From Nevskiaceae bacterium (GTDB taxonomy: Bacteria; Pseudomonadota; Gammaproteobacteria; Nevskiales; Nevskiaceae), in the NCBI GenBank assembly GCA_004298465.1, contig SCRT01000002.1:62001-126000 (forward strand): a stretch of 64,000 bases of DNA, in the 5' to 3' direction. Every line of letters starts with the position of its first letter. Within the stretch, counting starts at the first letter, position 1. The notes under the pieces are model-generated. The model worked only from the letters and a program-made list of their open reading frames with translations, made no database searches and had not been told where the DNA came from. This document shows positions 1 to 9,215 of this stretch, in pieces. A program made the translations under genes and the position numbers.

Positions 1-204
1 CAGGCAACGACCCAAGCCGATCTCGTCGCTGTTGTCGATGGTAAACGTGATCATGCCGTCGATGTCGGCCGGATCGACGCCGGCGTCCTCGCAGGCGGCC
101 AGCGAACATTCCGCCGCCAGCTGCAACTCGCTGCGGCCGGATTCCTTGGAGAATTCGGTGGCGCCGATGCCGGCGACGGCGGCTTCCCTGAAGCGGCGGC
201 TCAC
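1..204 (-). CDS. Ltp2-type thiolase / steroid side-chain aldolase, N-terminal part
   Basis: The first 68 codons are present and the gene runs off the left edge. The GTG start overlaps the stop of the upstream DUF35 gene in a GTGA junction, so the two are translationally coupled. The N-terminus reads AVAGIGATEFSKESGRSEL and continues AAEC..DAGVDPADIDGM..FTIDN, the pattern of SCP2-thiolases of the mycobacterial Ltp2 kind. Known for the family: Ltp2 with a DUF35 partner performs the retro-aldol cleavage that removes the propionyl side chain of C22 steroid-CoA. The steroid substrate here is inferred from the pairing and the neighbourhood. The active-site region lies outside the window. Confidence 0.8.
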   Translation of the reverse strand, partial: MSRRFREAAVAGIGATEFSKESGRSELQLAAECSLAACEDAGVDPADIDGMITFTIDNSDEIGLGRCL

Positions 205-644
205 GGCGCGCTCCGTGGCCGGAACACCGGCACCTTGTGGTCCTTCATGGTCGGCTCGAAAGTCACCTCGACCGCCATGTCCATCTTCACGGCTTCCGGC
301 GCAATGCCCACCACGTTGGAGACCAGGCGCGTACCTTCCTCCAGCTCGATGACCGCGACGATCGGCGTCGTCTTGAAGCCGAAGGGATGCGGATGCCGCG
401 GGATGGTGTACGACACCACCGTGCCACGGCCCGACAGCCGCACGTCCTCACGCTTCAGGCTGTGGCAGTGCGGGCACATGGGGCGCGGCGGAAACGTGAA
501 ACGGCCGCAGTCGCCGCACTGCTGGCCGATGAACTCCTCGCGGTCCGCCGCTGCCCAGAACGCCACGGCGTCGGGCGTGACGATCGGCGGCATGCGCGTG
601 GCGCCATCCGCTGCGGGCGCGGGACCGGTGGGTTCAGCACTCAT
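201..644 (-). CDS. DUF35 / OB-fold zinc-ribbon partner of the thiolase
   Basis: A 147-residue protein. A rubredoxin-like zinc ribbon (CGDC, then CPHC 14 residues later) precedes an OB-fold (GTVVSYTI...VAVIELEEGTRLVSNVVG), which is the DUF35 architecture. The start at MSAEPTG is preferred over an upstream ATG because the domain begins shortly after it. DUF35 proteins form heteromers with SCP2-type thiolases; in actinobacteria this domain is fused to MaoC in ChsH2 and activates the Ltp2 aldolase. Here it stands alone and overlaps the thiolase gene by 4 nt. A second DUF35-thiolase pair lies at 23599-25220. Confidence 0.88.
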   Translation of the reverse strand: MSAEPTGPAPAADGATRMPPIVTPDAVAFWAAADREEFIGQQCGDCGRFTFPPRPMCPHCHSLKREDVRLSGRGTVVSYTIPRHPHPFGFKTTPIVAVIELEEGTRLVSNVVGIAPEAVKMDMAVEVTFEPTMKDHKVPVFRPRSAP

Positions 645-883
645 GTTTGCATCCCTACGTGGACCAATGCGCGCGAGAATGCCGCAAAGCCCACGCCTGC
701 GCATGCCTCAAACGCATGAGCGGCGCCATCGTCGGGCTAGGGCGATGCAGCAGGGATGCGGTGATTCGAAAGTAGTGATTGAAGATTCGTGGCAGTTAAC
801 CCCCAATGCGGGAAACCGTCAGACGCAGTGACAAGTGCGGCGTTTCTTTAAAATGTGCTTCTGTATTTGAGGTATCCCGCACC

Positions 884-2236
884 ATGCCCGCCACACATCC
901 CCCCACGCCGCAAGCGCCCCGCCCTGCGCCAAAAGTCGGCTTCGTCTCGCTCGGCTGCCCGAAAGCGCTGGTGGATTCCGAGCGCATCCTCACGCAGATG
1001 CGCGCGGAAGGCTACGAGACCGCGCCGACCTACGATGCCGCCGACGTGGTGGTGGTGAACACCTGCGGCTTCATCGATTCCGCGATCCAGGAATCGCTGG
1101 ACACCATCGGCGAGGCGCTGGCGGAAAACGGCAAGGTCATCGTTACCGGCTGCCTCGGCAAGAAAAGCGAGCTGATCCGGGAAAAGTATCCGGACGTGCT
1201 GTCCATCAGCGGCCCGCAGGACTACGCGGCGGTGATGAACGCGCTGCACGCCGCCGTGCCGCCGCAGCACGACCCCTTCGTGGACCTGCTGCCACCGCAG
1301 GGCGTGAAGCTCACGCCGCGGCACTACGCCTACCTGAAGATTTCCGAAGGCTGCAACAACAAGTGCAGCTTCTGCATCATCCCCAGCCTGCGAGGGCTGC
1401 TCGCGAGCCGCCGCATCGACGAAGTCCTGAACGAGGCGGAAAAGCTCGTGAAGGCCGGCGTGAAGGAGCTGCTCATCATCTCGCAGGACACCAGCGCCTA
1501 CGGTTCGGACCTGCGCTATGCGAAACGCATGTGGCACGACCGGGAACGCGAAACGCGCCTGTACGACCTGTGCGACGCGCTCGGCGAACTCGGCGCGTGG
1601 GTACGGCTGCATTATGTCTACCCCTACCCGCACGTCGACGGCATCATCCCGCTGATGGCCGAAGGCAGGATCCTGCCCTACCTCGACATCCCCTTCCAGC
1701 ACGCCAGCCCGACGGTGTTGAAGGCGATGCGACGCCCGGCCGCCGCGGAAAACACGCTGAAGCGGCTGGCCGCGTGGCGGGCGATCTGCCCCGAGCTCAC
1801 CGTGCGCAGCACGTTCATCGTCGGCTTTCCCGGCGAGACGGAAGCCGACTTCCAGTGCCTGCTCGACTGGCTGGAAGCGGCGCAGATCGACCGCGCCGGC
1901 TGCTTCCAGTACTCGCCAGTGGCCGGCGCCACCGCGAACGCCATCGCCGCGCCGGTGCCGGATGACGTGAAGCAGGACCGCTACGACCGCTTCATGCAGG
2001 TACAGGCGCGCATCAGCGCCGCGAAGCTGCGTGCAAAAGTGGGTGAGACGATCGAGGTGCTGGTTGACGACGAGCAGGACGGCATCCTAACCGGGCGTTC
2101 GAAGGCGGATGCACCGGAGATCGACGGCAAGGTCTACCTGTCCTGCGACCGGCTGGTGCGCATCGGCGACATCGTCACCGCGCGCGTCGTGGATGCAAAC
2201 GACTACGACCTGAACGCGGACGTGCTGGACGACTGA
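884..2236 (+). CDS. rimO: Ribosomal protein S12 methylthiotransferase RimO
   Basis: Radical SAM enzyme that adds a methylthio group to the conserved Asp of ribosomal protein S12. The 450-residue product has the N-terminal UPF0004 domain ([14 protein letters not shown] with Cys25, then NTCGF and TGCLGKKS). The radical SAM motif CNNKCSFC supplies Cys157, Cys161 and Cys164, and a C-terminal TRAM domain follows. ATG884 is chosen because an in-frame upstream start would add 26 residues with no homology to the family. It stands alone between leftward operons. A hairpin at 2266-2288 follows. Confidence 0.96.
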   Translation: MPATHPPTPQAPRPAPKVGFVSLGCPKALVDSERILTQMRAEGYETAPTYDAADVVVVNTCGFIDSAIQESLDTIGEALAENGKVIVTGCLGKKSELIREKYPDVLSISGPQDYAAVMNALHAAVPPQHDPFVDLLPPQGVKLTPRHYAYLKISEGCNNKCSFCIIPSLRGLLASRRIDEVLNEAEKLVKAGVKELLIISQDTSAYGSDLRYAKRMWHDRERETRLYDLCDALGELGAWVRLHYVYPYPHVDGIIPLMAEGRILPYLDIPFQHASPTVLKAMRRPAAAENTLKRLAAWRAICPELTVRSTFIVGFPGETEADFQCLLDWLEAAQIDRAGCFQYSPVAGATANAIAAPVPDDVKQDRYDRFMQVQARISAAKLRAKVGETIEVLVDDEQDGILTGRSKADAPEIDGKVYLSCDRLVRIGDIVTARVVDANDYDLNADVLDD

Positions 2237-2265
2237 CGCCCACCTACAACCTGCGCCAAAAAGGA

Positions 2266-2288
2266 AACGCCGGCCATGGGCCGGCGTT
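2266..2288 (-). terminator. Strong hairpin between rimO and the glycine-zipper gene
   Basis: AACGCCGGCC-ATG-GGCCGGCGTT is a perfect 10-bp stem with a 3-nt loop. Read on the minus strand it is followed by a T-rich tract (TTCCTTTTT), so it looks like the intrinsic terminator of the leftward glycine-zipper gene. The plus-strand flank lacks a U-run, so use by rimO is uncertain. Confidence 0.7.
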
Positions 2289-2307
2289 CCTGTCTGACCT
2301 GCAACGA

Positions 2308-2685
2308 TCAATGGTGGTGGCGGTTCCAGCCGTGGTGCCGGCCGTGGCGCACGGGCGGGTAATAGCGATACCGCGGTGCCGGACGGTACACGACACGCGG
2401 CGCGGGACGGTAGCGCACCGGCTGGTAGTAGCCGTGCCGGCCGTAGCCCGGGTAGTAACGGGTCGGGGTGGCGGCCGAGCCAATGGCTGCACCCGCGACC
2501 GCCCCGATCAACGCGCCGGGAATCGCGCCGTTCGGCCCGGCCTGTGCCTGCCCGATCATGAGGCCGGCCACCGCGCCGATGGCACCGCCGAGCGCGGCGT
2601 TCTGGTCGCGGCTGCTGGCGAAGGCACCGGTGGAAACCGTCACCAGCGACAGCGCCGCGAGCGTCACGAGGATTTTCTTCGTCAT
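2308..2685 (-). CDS. Exported glycine-zipper protein with Tyr/Arg/His-rich tail
   Basis: A 125-residue protein. A signal peptide (MTKKILVTLAALSLVTVSTGAFA) is followed by a glycine zipper (GGAIGAVAGLMIG...GALIGAVAGAAIG). The tail is low complexity, made of YRPAPR-like units, and ends in HHGWNRHHH. Glycine-zipper proteins of this size are common small envelope proteins of unknown function. The tail may bind metal or surfaces, but nothing here proves it. It is monocistronic, with a good RBS (GGAG) before the ATG and a terminator after it. Confidence 0.75.
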   Translation of the reverse strand: MTKKILVTLAALSLVTVSTGAFASSRDQNAALGGAIGAVAGLMIGQAQAGPNGAIPGALIGAVAGAAIGSAATPTRYYPGYGRHGYYQPVRYRPAPRVVYRPAPRYRYYPPVRHGRHHGWNRHHH

Positions 2686-2814
2686 TTTTCTGACTCCTGC
2701 AAACGCGCCGGAACGCTTCCGACGCCCACAGGTTAGCCAGCGAACGTAAATCCCCGATGAACCAGAGGCCCAAAAGTCGAAGCTTTACGTTTCGTTACGT
2801 ACACCCGGGCCGCA

Positions 2815-5367
2815 TCACTTGCCGGCATCCTTCAGCAACTGGCCAGCCATGCCCTTCGCCGGCTCGGCAGTCGGTTTCGCCGGGCGCGGCGGCATGCGCG
2901 GCATGCCGGGGAAGCCGATGGCGAACTGTTCTTCCATGGTCTTGATCTCGTCCTCGGCATAACCCATGCCGGCGAGGATGTCGCGTGTGTTCTCGCCGAC
3001 GACCAGCGGCCGGCCCTGCACCACGCCGGGCGTGGCGGAAAGGTCGAACAGCAGGCCGATCTGGTCGAGCTTGCCGACGTGCGGATGCGGGTAGGACACC
3101 ACCCAGCGCCGCCGCTGGAATTCCGGATTGTCATGGAGACCACGCGAGAATTCGGGATCGACGATCTCGCACGGCACGCCGGCGGCGTCCAGCTCCGCGA
3201 ACCATTCCGCCGCCGTCCGCGTCTTCAGCCGCGTGGCGATGAAGGTGGCCAGCCCGGCATCGTTCGCGCGCCGCGCCGCGTCATCCGCGAACTGTTCGTT
3301 GATGGTCAGCTTCGGCGCCCGCAGCACGGTGAACAGACCGTCCCAGTGCGCCTGCCGCGACAGCACGAAGCACAGCCAGCCGGCCTGCGTTTCATAGATA
3401 CGGTGGCCGGCGGAATAGCCGACCTGGTCCCCGCCGATGCGCGGGCGCTCGAAGCCCGTGCCGTCCGGCCGGGCCACCGCATAGCTGGTGTTGAGCAGCC
3501 CGGCGTTGACGATGGACGTGTCGACGAACTGCCCCTCGCCGGTGCGGTCGCGGTGGTACAGCGCGGCACACACCGCGACGGCGGAGAGGAAGCCGTTGCC
3601 GGTGTCGCCGAAGCTCGTGAAGCTCCAGATCGGCTTGCCGGCCTCGCCGTGCGCCCCCGGCCGGCCCATGCCGCCGTCCTCGTACTGGATGCCGGTGAGG
3701 CAGGCGCCGGTCTGGTCGTTGCCCGGCATCTTCGCGCGTTCGCCGCGCTCGAAGCCGCGCGTGTGGCAATAGATCAGCTTCGGGTTGAGCTTCTTCAGCG
3801 ATTCGTAGTCGATGTGCAGGCGCTCGGCGGCGTCGTAGCGCATGTTGTGATGCACGACGTCGGCCTTCTTCACGAGGTCGAGCAGCACCTTCATGGCGCG
3901 CGGATCCTTCAGGTTCAGCGTGATGGACTGCTTGCCGCGGTTCGCCATGTAGGCGATGTGCACACGATGCCAGAACAGGTCGTAGAGGCCGTTGATCTTG
4001 ATGACGGTGGCGCCAAGGTCGGACAACAGTTGCGTGCCGAAGGGGCCGGCGATCGCGAGCCCGAGGTCCAGCACCACGATGCCTTCCAGCGGCGCCTTCA
4101 GCGTCTTGCCGGAAGCCGCTGGCCGCGCCGCCTGCGCGGCGGCGAGGATCGCGTCCGCTTCCGCCTTCACGGTGGCGGTATCCGCCCCCATCGCCACCGG
4201 CACCGCACCGGGCGCGCCCTGTGTGGCGCTCATGTTGAAGGCGTTGCCGACTTCGCGGATGGTGCCGAGTTCCGGGTCGTCCACCTGCGTGACGCAGCCG
4301 TCCTTCAGGAAGTTCCCGTCCGCCAGCGCCGCTTCCACGGAACGCACCGGCTGCATCGTCATGCCCGCCGTCACGGACGCCTGCATCCATTCATCGGCGG
4401 GGAAACGCGCGATGGCTTCCGCCAGGATCGGCTGGTAGTGCGACATCACCAGCAGCTCCTCCGGCCCGGTGCCGAAGCGGTCCGGGTCGTCGCGCACCGT
4501 GAGGTCCGGCGTCGCGTCCAGGTGTTCACCTTTCGACGACTGCAGGATGAAGCGCGGGTTCGGCACCCAGTTGTGCAGCCACACGCCGTCCTTCGCCTTG
4601 AAATGTCCCTTCGGTGACTTGCTGCTCAGGATCCAGGTGTCGAAACCGTCGAGCTCGGGTTTTTCCACGCGCTGCCACACGCCGGCGGCACCCGCCATCG
4701 CACCCTGCAGCAGCGAGGACTCCACCCACTGCCCGCGGCCCGTCACCTCGCGCGCCCGCAGCGCCGCCGCCACGCCGACGCTGGCGGCAAAGAAGGCGCC
4801 GAGACTCGGCCAGTGCGACGCCGTGAACAGTGGACCTTCGCGTTCCGCACCCTGCACCCAATCCTTCGGAATCTCAAGGTCGGGGAACATCTCAGGCAGG
4901 TGGCTCATGTGGCGCACCGCCCCTTCCGGCCAGCCGCGCTGCTCGAACATCAGCCCGGTGCGCGCCTGCACCAGCGCGTCGTAGGCCGGGCGCTGCGACA
5001 GCGCGTTGTCGCGACCGTAGCCGGTGATGGAGCAGTACACCAGCCGCGGATTGAGCTTGTGCAGCGTGTCGAAGCCGATGCCAAGGCGCCGCGTGACGTC
5101 GGGCGTGAAAGATTCCACCAGCACGTCCGCCTCGCCCGCCAGCGCCAGGAAGCGCCGATGGTCGGCGGCGTCCTTCAGGTCCAGCACGGCGCTGCGCTTG
5201 CCGCGCTGCCAGACGTGATAGCCGAGCTGGCCACGGTAGGGGTCGCCGCCCGGCGGTTCGATCTTCGTCACGGCCGCGCCATTGTCGCCCAGCAGCATCG
5301 CTACCATCGGTCCGGCGATGCCCCAGCTAAGGTCGAGCACTTTCAGCCCTGCGTACACACCAGCCAT
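2815..5367 (-). CDS. Tandem type III (CaiB/BaiF) CoA-transferase, two fused domains
   Basis: An 850-residue protein, about twice the usual 400 for this family. Both halves carry the fold: residues 1-400 begin KVLDLSWGIAGPMVAMLLGDNGA and the second half restarts at VVLDLGLAIAGPFGTQLLSDLGA. Each half keeps an Asp where the catalytic carboxylate of the family sits (PAYDALVQARTGLM; GNDQTGACLTG). GGAGG before ATG5367 fixes the start. The family moves CoA between carboxylic acids without ATP. In this setting it may activate steroid acids or degradation intermediates, which is inference. It lies 121 nt downstream of the RND gene. Confidence 0.9.
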   Translation of the reverse strand: MAGVYAGLKVLDLSWGIAGPMVAMLLGDNGAAVTKIEPPGGDPYRGQLGYHVWQRGKRSAVLDLKDAADHRRFLALAGEADVLVESFTPDVTRRLGIGFDTLHKLNPRLVYCSITGYGRDNALSQRPAYDALVQARTGLMFEQRGWPEGAVRHMSHLPEMFPDLEIPKDWVQGAEREGPLFTASHWPSLGAFFAASVGVAAALRAREVTGRGQWVESSLLQGAMAGAAGVWQRVEKPELDGFDTWILSSKSPKGHFKAKDGVWLHNWVPNPRFILQSSKGEHLDATPDLTVRDDPDRFGTGPEELLVMSHYQPILAEAIARFPADEWMQASVTAGMTMQPVRSVEAALADGNFLKDGCVTQVDDPELGTIREVGNAFNMSATQGAPGAVPVAMGADTATVKAEADAILAAAQAARPAASGKTLKAPLEGIVVLDLGLAIAGPFGTQLLSDLGATVIKINGLYDLFWHRVHIAYMANRGKQSITLNLKDPRAMKVLLDLVKKADVVHHNMRYDAAERLHIDYESLKKLNPKLIYCHTRGFERGERAKMPGNDQTGACLTGIQYEDGGMGRPGAHGEAGKPIWSFTSFGDTGNGFLSAVAVCAALYHRDRTGEGQFVDTSIVNAGLLNTSYAVARPDGTGFERPRIGGDQVGYSAGHRIYETQAGWLCFVLSRQAHWDGLFTVLRAPKLTINEQFADDAARRANDAGLATFIATRLKTRTAAEWFAELDAAGVPCEIVDPEFSRGLHDNPEFQRRRWVVSYPHPHVGKLDQIGLLFDLSATPGVVQGRPLVVGENTRDILAGMGYAEDEIKTMEEQFAIGFPGMPRMPPRPAKPTAEPAKGMAGQLLKDAGK

Positions 5368-5488
5368 GTCGTTCCTCCACGGACGCAGCGGCGGTGCGCT
5401 GCGGGTTGCAGTTGCGGGATGCTGCAAGCCTAGGCGATGCCGATACCTGCAACCTGCTCTGAACGAGTGAGGACCACACCGCCTCGGT

Positions 5489-8053
5489 TCAGGCCTTCGC
5501 CCGCTTTCCCCGGTCGATCCAGAACCACGTGCCCATGGCCGGCAGCAGGAAGATGGCGCCGAGCATGTTGACGAGGAACATGAACGCCAGCAGCAGGCCC
5601 ATGTCGGCCTGGAACTTCAGCGCCGAGAGCCCCCACGTCGCCACGCCGATGGCCATGGTGCAGGCGGTGAACACGACGGCGGTGCCGCGCATGCACATGG
5701 CGTCGTAGAACGCCTCCTCGAAGTCCTTGCCCTCCACGCGCATGGCATGCGTGATGTGCTCGAACAGGTAGATGCCGTAGTCCACGCCCACGCCCACGCC
5801 GAGCGCCACCACCGGCAGCGTCGCCACCTTCAGGCCGATACCCATGGTAGCCATCAGCGCGTTGCAGAACACCGACACCAGCATCAGCGGGATCAGCACG
5901 CACACCGCCGCCCGCCAGCTGCGGAACGTGAGCCAGCACAGGATGAACAACGCCGTGAAGATCGACGCCACCATCTGCACTTCCGCGCCGCCTACCGCCT
6001 CGTTCGTCGCTGCCGTCACGCCCATGTTGCCGGCCGCCAGCCGCATGGTGACGCCCTCGACGGGATGCGTGTCGATGAACGCCTGCGCTTCCTTGACGAT
6101 GTGCTCGATCGTCGTGCCGTCGTGGTCCTTCGTGAACACCAGCACTTCGATGGCACGGCACGACGCATTGTTCAACCCCAGCGCCGGGTCGAAGGCGCGC
6201 GACGCCGTGGTCAGTCCGGCCTCGCTGCGCGGCAGGGCCATCCAGCGCGGATTGCCCTCGTTGAACGCGCCGACGATCTGGCGGCCGACGCTCGCCACGC
6301 TGGTGACGGAGCGCACGCCGGCCACGCCGCGCATGTAGAGGTCGAACTCGTCGATGAGGTGCACGACCGGATAGTGCAGGCAGGAGTCGCCCTCGAAATC
6401 CGGCGCTTCCACCACCACGCCCAGCACGTTCACGCCGATGTCGTAGGACGCGTCGATGACGCGGCTGTCCAGGTTGTAGCGCGCATCCGGCCGCAGCTCC
6501 GAGGCGCCGACACCGGAATCGCCGATCACCAGCTCGCGCGACATGAAGGCGGACACCGCCATCAGCCCCAGGCTCAGCGCAAAGATGCCGAGCGCCAGCT
6601 TCGGCTTCGCGCTCAGCGCCACGAGTTCCCAGATTCGCACGCGCTGGCCCGCTTCGTGCCGCGTATGACGGCGACTGCTTTCCTCCAGGTGCACGTGCGT
6701 CATCATGATCGGCAGGATCATCTTGTTCGTGATGATCATCAGCAGCACGCCGATGCAGGCGGAAATGCCCAGCTCGTGCACGATCGGGATGCGGATCAGC
6801 ATGATGACGGCGAAGCCGAGCGCGTTCGTCAGCAGCGCCAGCGCGCCCGGCAGGAACAGCTTGCGGAACGACTGCCGCGACGCCTCCACCGGGTCGGCGC
6901 CGGCTGTGGCCGCCTGCCGCCAGGCGTTCGTCATCTGCACGGCGTGCGACACGCCGATGGAGAAGATCAGGAACGGCACGAGGATCGACAACGGGTCCAC
7001 GCCGTAGCCGATCAGCGGCAGCACGCCCAGCAGCCACAGCACCGGCAGCAGGGCTGCGACCAGCGCCACCGCCGTCAGGCGCAGCGAGCGCGTGTACCAG
7101 TACAGCAGCAGTGCGGTGATGGCGAAGGCCAGCGCGAAGAACGAGAACACGCCGAGCAGGCCGTTGATGACGTCCGCCAGCAGCTGCGTGAAGCCGATGA
7201 TGTTGATCTGGACGTTCGGGTCGTAGTGCGGGTTCGCCGCCGTCGCCACGTTCAGGTCGCTGCCGGAAATGGCGATCGGCGCGCCGCCCGCCTGCGGCTG
7301 GTAGTAGAACGTCTGGAAGCGCTTGAGCCAGCCGTAGTCCACGTAGCCGGTGGCGACCTGCACACCCTTCTTCAGCGCGCCGTGGTCAGCCGCCAGCGTG
7401 TAGGTGTACTGCGTCTTGCTCTCGAACTCGCCGCGCACGTCGCCCAGCGCCTGGATGACGCGGCCGTAGAACATCGCCGCTTCCGCCGGCGAGTTGTGGC
7501 TGGAATCCAGCAGGTTGGCGCGCACCATGGCGCTCTTGGCATCGTTCGCAACCAGAATGCCGATCTGCCCGGAATGCTGGACGTTGTCCTCGATCTGCTT
7601 CAATTGTTTCGCCGTGCCGGTGTACTGCGCCGGGATCACCGGATGGCCGTCGAAGCCCTGCGCGGTGATGCGGATGTAGTAGACGTCCGGCGTGAACAGC
7701 GACGACACCTGCGTGCGGTTGATGCCGGGAATCTGGAACACGTCGTTCGTGGCCGTGTTCAGCGCATCCATGAAGCGCTTGTTGTAGATCGTGCCCTCGC
7801 CCTTCCAGTGCACGTTGACGAGGATCATGTCGGCACCTGAAAAGTCCTTCAGGTACTTCATCATCGTCTGCATGTACGGGTGTTCGACCGGGATCATCTT
7901 CAGGAAGCCGGGGTCGAGCTGGATCTTCGAAGCGCTGAAGCCGAGCGCGATCGTCATCGCAATGAACAGCACGGACAGCACGTGGCGCCACTGGATCAGG
8001 CGGTCGGACGCCCAGTTCGTGAAGCGTTCCATGGGACCGAGGGGTGCGTTCAT
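5489..8053 (-). CDS. RND/MMPL-family inner-membrane transporter (copy 1)
   Basis: An 854-residue polytopic protein. One N-terminal helix is followed by a periplasmic loop, then a helix bundle (LLGVFSFFALAFAITALLLYWYTRS...VPFLIFSIGVSHAVQM); the unit repeats in the second half (VVALGVGVGVDYGIYLFEHITHAM...LLLAFMFLVNMLGAIFLLPAM). The sequence is of the MMPL/hopanoid-transporter branch of RND permeases rather than AcrB. Its ATG overlaps the stop of the YCF48 gene (ATGA). A paralogue with the same partner lies at 54119-56524. A role in moving sterols or other hydrophobic substrates is inferred from the steroid genes around it. Confidence 0.88.
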   Translation of the reverse strand: MNAPLGPMERFTNWASDRLIQWRHVLSVLFIAMTIALGFSASKIQLDPGFLKMIPVEHPYMQTMMKYLKDFSGADMILVNVHWKGEGTIYNKRFMDALNTATNDVFQIPGINRTQVSSLFTPDVYYIRITAQGFDGHPVIPAQYTGTAKQLKQIEDNVQHSGQIGILVANDAKSAMVRANLLDSSHNSPAEAAMFYGRVIQALGDVRGEFESKTQYTYTLAADHGALKKGVQVATGYVDYGWLKRFQTFYYQPQAGGAPIAISGSDLNVATAANPHYDPNVQINIIGFTQLLADVINGLLGVFSFFALAFAITALLLYWYTRSLRLTAVALVAALLPVLWLLGVLPLIGYGVDPLSILVPFLIFSIGVSHAVQMTNAWRQAATAGADPVEASRQSFRKLFLPGALALLTNALGFAVIMLIRIPIVHELGISACIGVLLMIITNKMILPIMMTHVHLEESSRRHTRHEAGQRVRIWELVALSAKPKLALGIFALSLGLMAVSAFMSRELVIGDSGVGASELRPDARYNLDSRVIDASYDIGVNVLGVVVEAPDFEGDSCLHYPVVHLIDEFDLYMRGVAGVRSVTSVASVGRQIVGAFNEGNPRWMALPRSEAGLTTASRAFDPALGLNNASCRAIEVLVFTKDHDGTTIEHIVKEAQAFIDTHPVEGVTMRLAAGNMGVTAATNEAVGGAEVQMVASIFTALFILCWLTFRSWRAAVCVLIPLMLVSVFCNALMATMGIGLKVATLPVVALGVGVGVDYGIYLFEHITHAMRVEGKDFEEAFYDAMCMRGTAVVFTACTMAIGVATWGLSALKFQADMGLLLAFMFLVNMLGAIFLLPAMGTWFWIDRGKRAKA

Positions 8054-9156
8054 GATCCGGACTCCGTCGACGCCGCGCCTTGCGTGGCCGCGAGTTTCTC
8101 CATCCGCACGCCGTACACGCCGCCGGCCAGGAGGCAGTGGCTGCCGACCAGCACCGTATCGAACGCACCGCGGTCCGACTGCGCGGCCTGCTCGAACGTG
8201 TGGCCGCCGTCACGTGACACGAGCACGGTTTCCTGCGCGCCGACCAGCACGACGCGGCCATCCCGCGCCACCGTTCCACCGAAGATCGACACCGGCTGCG
8301 GCAACGTGCTCTGCGTCCACGTGGCGCCGCTGTCGGCGGTGACATACACATGCCCGCCAAGGCCGTAGATCAGCGTCGTTCCCGGAGTCGGGTTCAACAT
8401 ACCGAAGAATGAGCCGGCGTAGAGGGGCGGCAGCGTCGTCCACGTGGTGCCGGCGTCGTGCGAAGTCGCCAGCAGGCCGCGTTCGCCCACCAGCAGCAAG
8501 CTCCCGTCGGCCAGAGGTTCGACGCCGTAGATGTGGTGCGTGGAAGGATCGTCCTCGATCTGGTAGTTCGCGAACGGATCGGCGTTCGGGTCGACCGGTG
8601 CAGCCGGCTGTTCCGCTGCCGCCGATGCCATGTCCACCTTGCCGCCGACCCAGGTCTTGCCGCCGTCAGTGGACGTCTCCAGCAGGCCGAAGGAGCCATA
8701 GGCGAACAGCCGGCCGGCAAAGGGGCCGGACACGCCCAGCAGCGCATCGCCGAGCTGCGGTTCATAGCTCACTTCCTGCCACGTCTCACCGCCGTCGGTA
8801 CTGCGCACGATCAGCGCCCCGTGGCCCACCGCCACCAGCGTGTCCGGCGCCACGAAGCGCACCTGCGTGAACGTCAGGCCACGGGGATTCCGCACCTGCG
8901 CTTCGTGCCACGGCCCCCTGGCTGAATCCGTCCACAGGATCCGCCCCAGCTCGCCGACCGCGACAATGCGCGTGCCCTGCCGCGCCAGCCCGGTGACGAG
9001 CAGATCGTTCACATGCACGCCGCTCGGCGGGAACGCGGGTGCATGGCGTGGCGCGAATGCGTAGGTCGTACCGGCAATCATCGCGATCCAGAACACCAGC
9101 ACCGGCCAGCGGCGCCGCACCCACCCGTAGCTTCCCGCCTGTGTCGAATCGGTCAT
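8050..9156 (-). CDS. YCF48/BNR-repeat beta-propeller protein, membrane-anchored (copy 1)
   Basis: A 368-residue protein. A single N-terminal hydrophobic segment (WPVLVFWIAMIAGTTYAFA) anchors or exports it. It is followed by five Asp-box-like repeats (DGGETWQE, DGGKTWVG, DAGTTWTT, DSGATWTQ, DGGHTFEQ) typical of YCF48/BNR propellers. GGGAG lies before ATG9156. It is translationally coupled to the downstream RND permease, so the two probably form a periplasmic-inner-membrane complex. Family members elsewhere are assembly or partner proteins; the function here is not known. Confidence 0.85.
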   Translation of the reverse strand: MTDSTQAGSYGWVRRRWPVLVFWIAMIAGTTYAFAPRHAPAFPPSGVHVNDLLVTGLARQGTRIVAVGELGRILWTDSARGPWHEAQVRNPRGLTFTQVRFVAPDTLVAVGHGALIVRSTDGGETWQEVSYEPQLGDALLGVSGPFAGRLFAYGSFGLLETSTDGGKTWVGGKVDMASAAAEQPAAPVDPNADPFANYQIEDDPSTHHIYGVEPLADGSLLLVGERGLLATSHDAGTTWTTLPPLYAGSFFGMLNPTPGTTLIYGLGGHVYVTADSGATWTQSTLPQPVSIFGGTVARDGRVVLVGAQETVLVSRDGGHTFEQAAQSDRGAFDTVLVGSHCLLAGGVYGVRMEKLAATQGAASTESGS

Positions 9157-9215
9157 TGCGCTGCTCCCGTAAGGCGCGTTCGATCGGCAACAGGCGCGGC
9201 CTGTCACCGAAAAAG

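Noticed and set aside
3079..4617. A 512-codon plus-strand frame opposite the CoA-transferase
   Set aside because: It shows only the composition typical of antisense frames in GC-rich DNA and has no domain.
5747..7840. A 697-codon open frame on the plus strand opposite the RND gene
   Set aside because: It is His/Arg/Val-rich with no recognisable domain, while the opposite strand encodes a clear RND permease with its partner overlap.
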